Assembly (NCBI GenBank): GCA_013339765.2
Contig: CM023454.1
Coordinates: forward strand, 65,167,878 to 65,231,877
DNA: 64,000 nucleotides
Direction: 5' to 3'
Source: Haemaphysalis longicornis
Lineage: Eukaryota; Arthropoda; Arachnida; Ixodida; Ixodidae
In this document: piece by piece, positions 24,369-33,908 of the stretch
Position numbering within the stretch: the stretch's first letter is position 1
Layout of the letters: every line of letters starts with the position of its first letter
Made by a program: the position numbers and the translations under genes
The notes under the pieces: model-generated
What the model saw: only the letters and a program-made list of their open reading frames with translations
What the model was told of the DNA's origin: nothing
Database searches by the model: none

Positions 24369-25815
24369 TAATCCAATTTTTTCGTTGAGGGTGCTGTCAG
24401 TCACTTTGCTTACGGGGCGGCTTACCACAAGTGGTCGCGGACCAACAAGAACACGATTGTCACCACGATGATAAGGTTGCACATGCGAACGTTAGGGTTG
24501 AAGGAGTAAACGAACACCGAGCAGATCATATATTTGGGCGTTTACAACACACTGGAGGAGCTGATCGATGCGCAGCTGGTGGCACAGCGTGAGAGACTGG
24601 CCGGGACTTAGATTGGCCGGTCCATACTCGAGATCTTGGGGTACGGCTATCAGGTAATGGGGAGGCAGGTTTACGAGCCCTGTAATAACATTCGAGAAAA
24701 CGTGCGTGTGAGTCTCATCCTGAAAATTACACCAAGAGCACAGCTGGGAGCGGAGGCGATCTAGGCCCAAGTACCTCATCGAGCAGCATAGCGGTGACCC
24801 AAGAACAAGACATGTGAATTGAGCCGACTAGAAAGGGCAGATCAATGCGAGAAGGGGTTAAGTGTCCGCGTCAGAACTGTCAATGCGAGAACGGGGTGAG
24901 TATCTACGTCAGCGAGTATGTGTGTGGTGATGCAACCGAAGCAGAGGAGAGTGGCATCGGTCAAGAGATGTGGTGAGCCGTGGTGTGACACCGTCCTAAA
25001 CGATTCGCTAAAACCGCCCGAAACCTAGTGAACTACCGTATCAATGATAAGGAAATCAAGATAATAAAAAAAAGTGTTTGCGGAGAAAGAAAGAAGAGTG
25101 AACGGCCGGCGGATCCCTGCCCATGCGGAATAATGCTCTCCCAATACACCCAACCACAACAAGGCCGCCCACAGCGAGGCGCGCGCTACTACACACCGCG
25201 CTCCCAGTGTGAAGAGCCGTACGGAGTGTGAATGGGGATTGGATACCAATGGCATAGCAACAGGCTATGGCGAACACTCAAGAACATGCAGCTTTCGAGA
25301 AGCGCGTACCCACCGCGACATCGGTCGCTGCGTATCGAATAAGCCATGTGGGTAAGAAGATTCCAGAGAGCGTAGATTTACATCACCAGCAGCGTTACAT
25401 CAGATGTTCCCGGAAAAATAGCCCGACGCCATGTGAAGTGTGTGTAAGAAAAGACCGGCGAACAGGTGGCACCTATTTCTGAGACTGTGCCACCAAGCCG
25501 GCCAGTGCCAGTTTCGTCGTGCATCCAGCCAAACTTCAAGGAGCCATCTATCGGCCAGCAATACGAATAAAGAGTGGTACATGGAGTATATCTTCACCAT
25601 GCTTGAAAACGGACGAGCTCAGAAGATGAGGTTGTGCTCAGTAGCGCTGCGAAAGGAGATGCAACGCTAGGCCGGGTTGAGGCGGAGCCGTAAGTCGGCT
25701 CCTGCCTACTGCCGAATCTTTGTCACTAATGTTCTTTCCCATCCATTCCAATCACTACCAATACCTGGTCGTGGGTGCCTTGTCTCCTTCCGAGTTACCC
25801 TCACAATTCTTAAAG
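24369..25815. other. Unassigned region after the SINE-like unit
   Basis: A 95-codon minus-strand frame (24779-24492) has a Cys-X2-Cys...His pattern (CSWCNFQDETHTHVF) that faintly recalls LINE C-terminal zinc blocks, but the rest does not support it. The remainder holds only short frames. Part of this stretch may be the body of the SINE that starts at 24300. Confidence 0.35.
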
Positions 25816-25931
25816 TTTTTATTTCTTATTTATTTATTTATTTATTTATTTTTATTTATTTATTTGTTTATTTATTTATTTATTTATTTATTTACCTAAA
25901 TACTTATTTATTTTATTTATTTATTTATTTG
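25816..25931. repeat. (TTTA)n microsatellite
   Basis: About 115 bases of TTTA/TTTATT units with a few interruptions (TTTGTTTA, CCTAAATAC). It lies just upstream of the I-group LINE ORF1 at 26.07 kb. Long TTTA arrays often grow from LINE/SINE tails, but no element directly upstream was identified. Confidence 0.95.
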
Positions 25932-26071
25932 TATGCGGAGAAGGAAAGCAAAAGTTATCGCTCTGCCATCGCGATGGCTCTTGGAAACATTCTGGATTTG
26001 AAAAAATTTAAGTGTACTCTTAAATGCTCAAAAATTCATCCTGGGGAAGCGACTTGCTCTCTTGTGCATAG

Positions 26072-27423
26072 ATGATAGTGAACGGTCGTGCAATGAACGG
26101 TAAGCCTAACGTTCCCGGCACACCACTTCCGTTTGAGGCCTCGGCTGCGCTCAACCCAACGCAACTAAACTCTCCGGGCCTCGCAAAACGCAAGCGAACG
26201 GCGGAACCCTCGCATTTGCATGAGAAACCGCCAGTTCGCATCGCCGCTGATCTCCAAGCGCACTGGTCATCAGCGGTGATAATGCCTGATTATGATAACA
26301 ACCCCAACCTGCGGCAAAAAGTTTATCACCATCGCATGCGACGCATCCGTCCTCTGCAAACCCAAGAGTGTGTGGAAATCGGGAGCCACGTCCTTACTAT
26401 TCGTCCCAAGGAACAATTTGATGTGAAGACCCTCAGCGCACAACTGCTGTGCAAGTCTATTGCTGCTTTAAGTAAAAACCTCGACCTACAAAAGCACTTG
26501 ACAATCAAGGTTAGCGAACAGGCTAATATGGTCATCGTACACACTTGTGATTTAGCACAGGCCCGGCAAACTATTGCGACTAAAGGCACTGCCACTACCC
26601 AGACGTGCCCTTTCACTTCCAGTCATGGTGAACCAGGCACCGGAACATGGCATGTCTCGTGGAGTCATAAATGGCTGCCACATGGGAGAAACTAGTGCAT
26701 CTCTCATGAATGCACTTACCACGGAAACTGTGAAAATAATAGCGGCGAGACTGATGGGCAAATGTGGCTCTGCCCTTATCACGTTTGCGTCTTCTCTACC
26801 TCCTCGCGTTATTAATTATTGGGGAACACTCAGGAAAGTGATGCCTTATATGATTACGTCCTTTGTGTGCTTGTGATGCCATGGTCCCGGGAACAAACAG
26901 TACATATGCCCAAAAGCTGTAGCCGTCTGCTCCACGTGTGGCACTGTTCACCCTGAAAGTCCAGATCATTGTCCTAGAAAAGAAAAGCCCTTCTGCGCAT
27001 ACTGCGATGAAGGGGGACACCTCTCCACGGACCCAAAGTGCTCAGAACGAGAAGCTTTTAACAGGCAAGCAAACACCACCAGCAAGGGTAGGTCCCGTAT
27101 CCGCAACTCTGTATGGCAGCTCAGAGAAGCAAATTCGCACCAGAGGACTGGCAAGAGTGCTTGCACATCATCCTCACTTTCCAGGTCGGCGTCGTTAAAA
27201 GAAACTACTGAGGTCTCACAGGATGGGACATACGCCTCTGCCGCTCACAAAGCAACGATTTCACACATGCCTTTTAACACTATCTCGCCGTGCCAAGGTG
27301 AGATCGACCAGGCATTGCAGGAACTGCCACCAGAAGAAACTCAAGCTGAGCAAGACTATGCGCCAACGACCAGGCACTTGCAAAAACAAATTTCGGAAGT
27401 CCAAAATCTTTTAAAACTGTGAA
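26072..27423 (+). pseudogene. LINE ORF1 protein with CCHC zinc knuckles, frameshifted
   Basis: The frame from 26072 reads as an I-group ORF1: a basic, Pro-rich N-terminus, then MPDYDNNPNLRQKVYHHRMR and a conserved block to HTCDLAQARQ. Near 26.6-26.65 kb the frame shifts, continuing as RGVINGCHMGETSASLMNAL. A stop lies at 26874. After it come two zinc knuckles, CSTCGTVHPESPDHC and CAYCDEGGHLSTDPKC (C-X2-C-X3/4-H-X6-C), a Ser/Arg-rich stretch and a Leu/Gln-rich C-terminus (HLQKQISEVQNLLKL) with coiled-coil character. ORF1 proteins of this type bind the element RNA. An earlier knuckle is broken by the stop. Confidence 0.8.
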
Positions 27424-28313
27424 GTCTCAGTTTGCCAACCAAGCCAAGGAACATAAATAGCGCCGCTTGGTGTGGCAAAAGATTTGAATGGACCTTATAA
27501 TACCGGCGCCGAATTCATGACCGAATGTAGCACAAGTATGGTGTCGACAAAGAACTCGTGCTGCGCCTTTATACTGCTTCCGTTGGGTCTCGTCTGGACT
27601 ATGGCAGTGGGGTGTATAGGTTGGCGACAAAAACGGCGTTGCGAATGCTCGACTCAGTGCTACAGTTGGGGTTTCGCCTTGCGTCGGGTGCTTTAGGCAT
27701 AAGCCCCGTCCAAAATTAGTATGTTGAGTGTAACAATAGCGCCTTGAGGGCCAACGATTGTATATGGACTTGCTCTACGCTTTTAAAAGTTCATTGCTGA
27801 ATAACTATCTGTTAAACATTTTGTAATGATACACCCACATCACCGCTGTTTGAAAACCGCACGTCTGTTAGAGTGAGACACGGAACTTTGGATTTCGACA
27901 TCTCTTTATTGGATGTATACACATCTCCTTTTACTTCCGTTTTACTACCCTGGCAGCTTGAAACTGTGTGTTGCGACTTGTCCTTCATGCAATTTGATGA
28001 AACCAGCGTACAGCAAACTGCAATTTTGCAGCACTTGTTGTCCCTGCAGTATAAGTGCCAATGCGCAAATCTTTTTGTGACGCATCAAAAACTGCAACCA
28101 CAGTGTCTTGCGCTGCTCATGGGCCATACTTTGATGCATACAGAACCATAAGTACATACACCACAATTTCTGAGATGAAGCGTATGACATCGTACTAATT
28201 GCACAACCCATTCTTGAACACATAATCTCAAAGTCCATCGTATATACATAGTCTTGAAGTGTTGTGCGCACTTTGGCATCACACAAGCCATGCATAAACA
28301 TTATTGTTAGTAT
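27424..28313 (+). pseudogene. LINE ORF2 remnant: RT tail and first half of RNase H
   Basis: From about 27.52 kb a plus frame gives the thumb-side motif of I-group RT: VDKELVLRLYTASVGSRLDY, then SGAF and YAFKSSLLNNYLL after stops. Near 28.08 kb the RNase H starts (CDASKTATTVS with the first acidic residue), followed by STYTTISEDEAYD, where the second acid lies, and YTDSLEV in a shifted frame for the third. The sequence then runs into the RTE target site at 28314. The endonuclease and most RT motifs are missing upstream, directly after ORF1. Confidence 0.65.
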
Positions 28314-28326
28314 AGTTCTCAAGACT
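28314..28326 (+). repeat. Left target-site duplication of the RTE insertion
   Basis: AGTTCTCAAGACT here is repeated exactly at 31549-31561. A 13-bp perfect direct repeat bounding the element is the mark of target-primed retrotransposition. Removing the element and one copy rejoins the RNase H of the host LINE. Confidence 0.9.
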
Positions 28327-28346
28327 CTGTATATACGATATAAGGA

Positions 28347-28418
28347 TGCAGCGATGGCGTAGAGGTAGAACACCCGCCTCGCGTGCAGAAGGACCGTGGT
28401 TCGAATCCCGGTGCCGGA
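28347..28418 (+). promoter_or_regulatory. tRNA-like head of the RTE (pol III box A and B)
   Basis: Box A TGGCGTAGAGG lies at 28355-28365 and an exact box B GGTTCGAATCC at 28398-28408, 32 bases apart as in tRNA genes. The unit ends CCCGGTGCCGG and is followed by a run of A. It is inside the duplication-bounded insertion, so it moved with the LINE. It could act as an internal promoter for the LINE, or show that the LINE captured a SINE head. Which one is inference. Confidence 0.75.
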
Positions 28419-28584
28419 CAATTCCCACCGGATTTAAAAAAAAAAAAGAGAAGAAAATCCGCGTATGATGGAATTGCACAAAGGGGCTTGGGGTGCGGCC
28501 TGACCCCGGCGACCATTGCCGGTAATGCACTCCCTCACCAGAGCAGGATTGGCCACCCTGGTGTAGTAACGGCCACAACCTCCC

Positions 28585-31537
28585 ATGAATACGCCAACTA
28601 ACCCTCGGCCCTCAGTCCCCAGCGGCTGCGAAGCAACTGACCACGGCGGCGGTCAGACCTGTGACGCAGCAGAGGGTGCTAAGAATCCCTGGATCCGGAC
28701 AGGCCGCCAATGGAATCTGAACCTGGCAACGTTTAACGCACGAACCTTATCTAGCGAAGCAAGTCTCGAGGTGTTGTTCGAGGAACTAGAGGGCATTAAA
28801 TGGGATGTAATAGGGCTTAGCGAGGTTAGGAGGGCAGGCGAAGCCTTTACGGTGCTGAAAAATGGACACGTCCTATGTTACCGTGGTCTAGAGGACAGAA
28901 GATAACTGGGAGTGGGATTTCTAGTCAATAAAAGCATAGCTGGCAACATAGACGAATACTATAGCATTAACGAACGGGCAGCAGGTCTTGTAATTAGGCT
29001 CAATAAGAGGTACAAGCTCAAGGTGGTACAGGGCTACGCGCCCACATCCAGCTACGACGACCAAGTAGTGGAACGCTTCTATGAAGATTTGGAATCGGCA
29101 ATGGCTAAAGTAAAAACACAGTATACCGTAGTTATGGGGGACTTCAATGCTAAAGTAGGCAAGAATCAGGCTGGAGACAAGGCAGTTGGGAACTTTGGTC
29201 TGGGCTGTAGAAATAGCAGGGGGGACCTACTAGTTGAGTTTGCAGAACGGAATAACCTCCGCATAATGAATACCTTCTTCTGTAAACGGGAGAGTCGGAA
29301 GTGGACCTGGAGGAGCCCGAATGGGGAGCACAAAAATGAAATAGACTTCATATTATGCGATAACCCTGGCGTCGTGCAGGATGTGGAAGTGCTTGGAAGG
29401 GTAAGGTGTAGTGACCACCGTATGGTAAGATCTCGAATTAGGCTAGATTTGAGGAGGGACCGCAACAAGCTAGTACGAAAGAAGCCGATAAACGAACTAA
29501 CAGTAAGACGTAAAGTAGAAGAATTCAGGATCGCGCTGCAGAACCGATATTCCGCCCTTAACGAGGAAGCCGAGCCTACGACCCAGGAAGCCAGCGACAA
29601 CCTTTCACGCATCATCACGGAGTGTGCAATAGAAGTCGGGGGCACTATGGCCAGACAGGATACTGGTAAACTTTCACAGGAGACGAAATATCTAATCAGG
29701 AAACGGCAAACCATGAGAATCTCTACCGCAGCTGACAGAATAGAACTAGCCGAGCTCTCGAAGTTAATCAATAAGCGTAAGACAGCTGACATACGGAAGT
29801 ATAATATGGAGAGGATCGAATACGCTGTAAAGAACGGAGGTAGCCTGAAAGCAGTGAAGAGACGTCTTGGCGTGGGGAAAAATCAGATGTATGCACTTAA
29901 GGATAAGCAAGGCAATGTCATCACAAATAGGGATAAAATAGTCACAGTGGCTGAGGAGTTCTATAGGGATCTGTACAGTAGCCGGGACATACAGGATAAT
30001 GCCGAACGAGACAGCAGTTCAGAGGAGATAGACATCCCACCAGTAACGACCGAAGAAGTAAGGAAGGCTTTGAAAGAAATGAAAGGGGGCAAAGCACCTG
30101 GTGAGGATCAGATAACAGCAGACCTCTTGAAGGATGGCGGAGAAATTGTACTTGAAAAACTGGCAAACCTGTATACGCAATGCCTAATGACCGCAATGGT
30201 ACCGGAATCTTGGAAGAACGCGAACATCATCCTAATCCATAAGAAAGGCGACATGAAGGACTTGAAAAATTACAGGCCGATCAGCTTACTGTCAGTCGTC
30301 TACAAGGTATTTACCAAGGTAATCGCTAACCGAATCTCTGCAACCTTAGATTTCAGTCAACCTAAAGAACAAGCAGGGTTCCGTAAAGGTTATTCAACAA
30401 TGGACCATATTCACACGATCAATCAGGTGATAGAGAAGTGCGCTGAGTATACTGAACCCCTATATATAGCCTTCATAGATTATGAGAAAGCATTTGACTC
30501 GGTCGAAACCCTAGCAGTCATTCAGGCATTACGGAACCAGGGGGTAGATGAGCAATTATGTAAGAATACTAGAGGATATCTACAGTGGGTCTACAGCTAC
30601 CATCATCCTCCATAGGGAGAGCAGTAAAATACCTATAAGGAAGGGTGTCAGACAAGGAGACACAATCTCTCCAATGTTATTCACAGCATGCTTACAAGAA
30701 GTATTCAGAACGTTGGATTGGGAACAGGTGGGAGTAAGGGTTAATGGAGAATACCTCAGTAACCTCAGATTTGCTGATGACGTTGCCTTGCTAAGTAACT
30801 CGGGGGACGAATTGCAAAGCATGCTTTCCGCACTGGGCGAACAGAGTAGAACCGTGGGCCTGAGAATTAATATGCAGAAAACTAAAGTAATGATCAATAA
30901 CATCGGGACAGCACAGCAGTTTGAGATAGGTGGCGAGGCAGTGGAAGTGGTAAGCGAATATATCTACTTAGGCCAAGTTGTGACCCCGGATCCCAACCAT
31001 GAGGCAGAGATAATTAGAAGACTCAGAATGGGGTGGGGTGCATACGGCAGACATTCTCAGATAATGAATTGCAGCCTACCATTGTCGCTGAAGAAGAAAG
31101 TGTATGACAGCTGCATCTTACCGGTACTCACCTAAGGGGCAGAAACTTGGAGGCTCACTAAGAGGGTTCAACTTAAATTGAGAACGACTCAGCGGGCAAC
31201 GGAGCGACAAATGATAGGTGTAACATTAAGGGACAAGAAGAGAGCGGAGTGGGTCAGGGAGCAAACTGGTGTTAAAGACATATTAGTAGAAATTAAGAAG
31301 AAGAAATGGACGTGGGCAGGGCATGTATTGCGAAGGCAAGATAACCGCTGGTCATTAAGGGTAACAGAGTGGATCCCTAGAGAAGGCAAGCGCTGCAGGG
31401 GGTGGCAGAAAGTTAGATGGGCAGATGAGATTAAGAAGTTTGCGGGGATAAATTGGTCCCAGTTGGCACAGGACCGAGGTAATTGGAGAATAATGGGAGA
31501 GGCCTTTGCCCTGCAGTGGGCGTTGATAGGCTGGTGA
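28585..31537 (+). pseudogene. RTE ORF2: APE endonuclease plus reverse transcriptase, three lesions
   Basis: The start chosen is the ATG at 28585, opening MNTPTNPRPS. The APE endonuclease covers roughly residues 45-290, with LATFNARTL, IGLSEVRR (catalytic Glu), VMGDFNAKVG and CSDHRMVRS. The RT follows with KAPGEDQITADLLK, YRPISLLSVVYKVF, FIDYEKAFDSV, RQGDTISPMLF and the catalytic FADD at 30770-30781, then the C-terminal WTWAGHVLRR and GKRCRGWQKVRW blocks typical of RTE. Lesions: TAA at 28903-28905, a single-base frameshift near 30555, and TAA at 31133-31135. About 984 codons overall, normal for RTE. Proteins annotated as craniofacial development protein 2-like often derive from this clade. Confidence 0.9.
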
Positions 31538-31548
31538 TGATGATGATG

Positions 31549-31561
31549 AGTTCTCAAGACT
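31549..31561 (+). repeat. Right target-site duplication of the RTE insertion
   Basis: Exact copy of the 13-bp repeat at 28314-28326, directly after the TGATGATGATG tail of the RTE element. Confidence 0.9.
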
Positions 31562-32165
31562 ATCATTTCTGTATATGCCCAAAAACTTGCTTTGGTGTTG
31601 TGCTTGGTTCCAGGCTACCCTAGGATTGCTGGCAATGAGGTTGCTGATCAGAAGGCCGCTGTTGGCGCACTCAGGAACCAGTAGATATAAAAATACTACC
31701 ACGCAGTGACCTTGAGCCACAAATTTCACAACACCTTCGAAGGAAATGGCAAGCACAGTGAAATGAACAGAAGATAATAAACTGCACGCAATAAAACCAC
31801 ACTTGGGACAGCACACAACTGACTCTACAACAGACACACGAAAGCCGCCTTGGCTAGGCTACGAATGGGGCACACCCATGCAACGCACCCGTATCTGCCA
31901 ACGGGACCTTCAAGACCTCAGTGCAGCAGGTGCTCAGAGGCTCATTCTTAGTTAATATACTCATTCAATGCAACGCCCATGACACAACACCACATAAACA
32001 CTTCCAAGAACTCTACAGACAACATATTCCACTACACTCATTGTTTTTTGTGGGTGACGATGCCATTGTTTGTGAAACGCGGGATTATGTAATTGCCAGA
32101 CATAAACTTATTAAACCTCATTTCCTGTCATGCATAATCAAATCTGTCTCTAAACACAAGCCATA
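31562..32165 (+). pseudogene. LINE ORF2 remnant: end of RNase H and C-terminus
   Basis: Resumes the I-group LINE cut at 28326. LALVLCLVPGYPRIAGNEVAD is the end of RNase H (GIxGNExAD with the catalytic Asp). It is followed after stops and shifts by LARLRMGHTHATHPYL and CSRCSEAHS, the Cys-rich C-terminus. It parallels the fragment at 14.53-15.0 kb segment by segment, including the TPHKHFQEL block near the end (TPHKHFLQL in that copy), so the two belong to one family. The 3' border is approximate. Confidence 0.7.
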
Positions 32166-33377
32166 ACTATTATTTTTATTCGAGTTTATTGTGTCCGGTT
32201 TACCTGTTTCTATAGCTACTTTTTCTGGTAATCACATTTCTTAATGAAATAACTTGTTCTTTGGCGCTCTTTGCTGTCGTTGGCCTTGCACCAATCAACA
32301 CCAACCATCATGATCATTCAAACAATTTATTGTAATAACATGGGCAAGTCATTCGAATTTCGACATAAAGATGACAGATGCGTTAATCAATAGGTCGTAA
32401 TAAAAATCACCGAAAACGTAAATGAGATCGCATGGGTAGTTTTGAGTTGTCTTAGAAAAACTTTTACTGAATTCATCGACAAAGGTCCCATAGTAGTCAG
32501 GTGCCGATAACACTACCCAAATAAAGCCCTTGTAGCCAGCGTTGCAGAAGCAGCCCTGACCAGGGCTGGATTAGGAAACTGGGTCCCGAGGCTTTTGCGT
32601 TCATGGGTACCCAATCGTGATGATGATTATGATAATTACGACGACGATGATGATGATGATTCAGCGTATCTATGCGAAAATTTTTGAAGCCCTTGTTATG
32701 CTCTTGCATCAGTGATAAATTATACGTAATTTTGCGCTTTCCGGAAACTAATTTTTTGGCTTGATGTCCAGAGTCATATTCCCAAATTTTATATACAGAG
32801 TCATACAGGCAAATAAAGCGACTTGGAAGAACACAATGGGTAAAAACTGTATTTTAAAGCCACTTCGTGCCAACTGTAGTGTAACATGACCGCTAAGAAT
32901 GCATCATTTTCGCTACTAATGTTTTGCAATGATAAAGCTCAAATATTGTTGTGGTAATTTCTTGAGCATTTATCACCCAGTGCATTACGCTGCACTCCAA
33001 CGTTCTTTGGAAACCGCAGTAACAGGTCCGTTTTTCGGCAAGTAAAAAAATTGTCTTTCTTTTTTTCTGGCTGAACAGCTCTCAGCTGGAGACGCAGAAA
33101 TGGTTGATCTCCCGGGCTAGATTATCAGTGATCGCTCTGGGCTTCCTGAGTTAGAAGAGACCATCAACATTTATTTTACTTTTTTGCCTCCAAGAATAGT
33201 TTGCGAAAACCGGAGGCCCGGCCACTAACTGCGTCTCTTAAATGTTGCGATTTTAACAAGGTAATCAAACCTACCGTTTTTTGATAATTTGTTATCATCG
33301 CTTAGCCTTCTCGTGGGTTTCCGAAGCTTCACGCATGATAAAAGGGGTTACTGATTACTACATCTGGGTAGCTACTC
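32166..33377. other. Unassigned region with GAT-rich microsatellite
   Basis: A GAT/GAC-rich simple repeat lies at about 32618-32664. It resembles the TGATGA tail of the RTE element, and may be the tail of an otherwise unrecognised old copy. Nothing else is identified in this AT-rich stretch. Confidence 0.4.
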
Positions 33378-33908
33378 GTGCGTGCGGTTGATTTTATTTA
33401 CTGGGGAGGCACATCTACGAAAAATGTTATGTTCCACTCTACTGTGATGCGTAAACGGTGCTGTTTTTTAAGTGTAAAACCTTTCGACGCGCCTCATAAG
33501 AATATTTCACGCTTAAATTCGAACAAACGAAATGTTTCTATGTCGGCTTCATTTTTCTGTATTTTGGTCCAGTTTGTCAGCGTTACGGTTGCCTTTGATA
33601 CAAAGAGATACCAATACAGCAAGAATGGCAAACGCGGGGACAGGCACCATTATGCATGTACAAAAGCACTTTGTATTCGTCGAGTACTCTTAAAGCTCAC
33701 TTGCCACAACGCTTGTCAAATAAATGCCGCACTGAACCCACAGAGCTTAGACATGCATTTGTTTCTTCTATTACAATGGCTTGGCTATAACAGTAAAAAC
33801 AAAGAACACACGGCTGCAAAAGAGACAAAAGAAGTGTATTATTTTCTAACGGTTTCCTTCCGGACTCCTACCGTAAAGCCAAAATGCCTCCTTCGTTTTT
33901 ACTTCTAA
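33378..33908 (+). CDS. Candidate ORF with internal signal peptide and four Cys, unnamed
   Basis: An uninterrupted 176-codon frame in AT-rich DNA, longer than its neighbours. An internal Met at residue 55 starts a signal-peptide-like stretch (SASFFCILVQFVSVTVAFD). A dibasic site (TKRYQY), another (NGKRGDR) and four cysteines spaced C-X4-C-X9-C-X3-C (from YACTKALC to CHNAC) follow. This is the general plan of a small secreted or neuropeptide precursor. The C-terminal half has no such character. No family is recognised, and a chance frame is a real possibility because no conserved motif supports it. Confidence 0.2.
   Translation: MRAVDFIYWGGTSTKNVMFHSTVMRKRCCFLSVKPFDAPHKNISRLNSNKRNVSMSASFFCILVQFVSVTVAFDTKRYQYSKNGKRGDRHHYACTKALCIRRVLLKLTCHNACQINAALNPQSLDMHLFLLLQWLGYNSKNKEHTAAKETKEVYYFLTVSFRTPTVKPKCLLRFYF

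Larger units (their letters stand above)
28327..31548 (+). mobile_element. RTE-clade LINE, nearly intact, with tRNA-like 5' end
   Basis: A 3.2-kb insertion bounded by a perfect 13-bp duplication. It has a tRNA-like head (28347-28418), an A-rich stretch, one long ORF2-type frame (28585-31537) with an APE endonuclease and RT, no RNase H, and a (TGA)n-type tail (TGGTGATGATGATGATG). This is the compact RTE architecture. Only three coding lesions are seen, so it is among the youngest elements in the window. It landed inside the RNase H of an older I-group LINE. Confidence 0.9.
26072..32165 (+). mobile_element. I-group LINE, internally deleted, split by an RTE insertion
   Basis: Parts in order: ORF1 (26.07-27.42 kb), the C-terminal part of the RT region (about 27.51-27.87 kb), RNase H (28.08-28.31 kb, resumed 31.56-31.68 kb), the ORF2 C-terminus to about 32.06 kb, and a short 3' flank. 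The endonuclease and RT core, which should be about 2 kb, are absent between ORF1 and the RT tail. The RNase H is split at 28326/31549 by the RTE copy. The RNase H after the RT puts it in the I group. All coding parts contain frameshifts or stops. Confidence 0.75.

Noticed and set aside
24492..24779. 95-codon minus-strand ORF as a LINE C-terminus
   Set aside because: Only a short Cys/His pattern is suggestive. The flanks contain no RT, RNase H or end motifs.
29166..29792. 208-codon minus-strand ORF
   Set aside because: It is the antisense shadow of the RTE endonuclease coding region, which has clear motifs on the plus strand.
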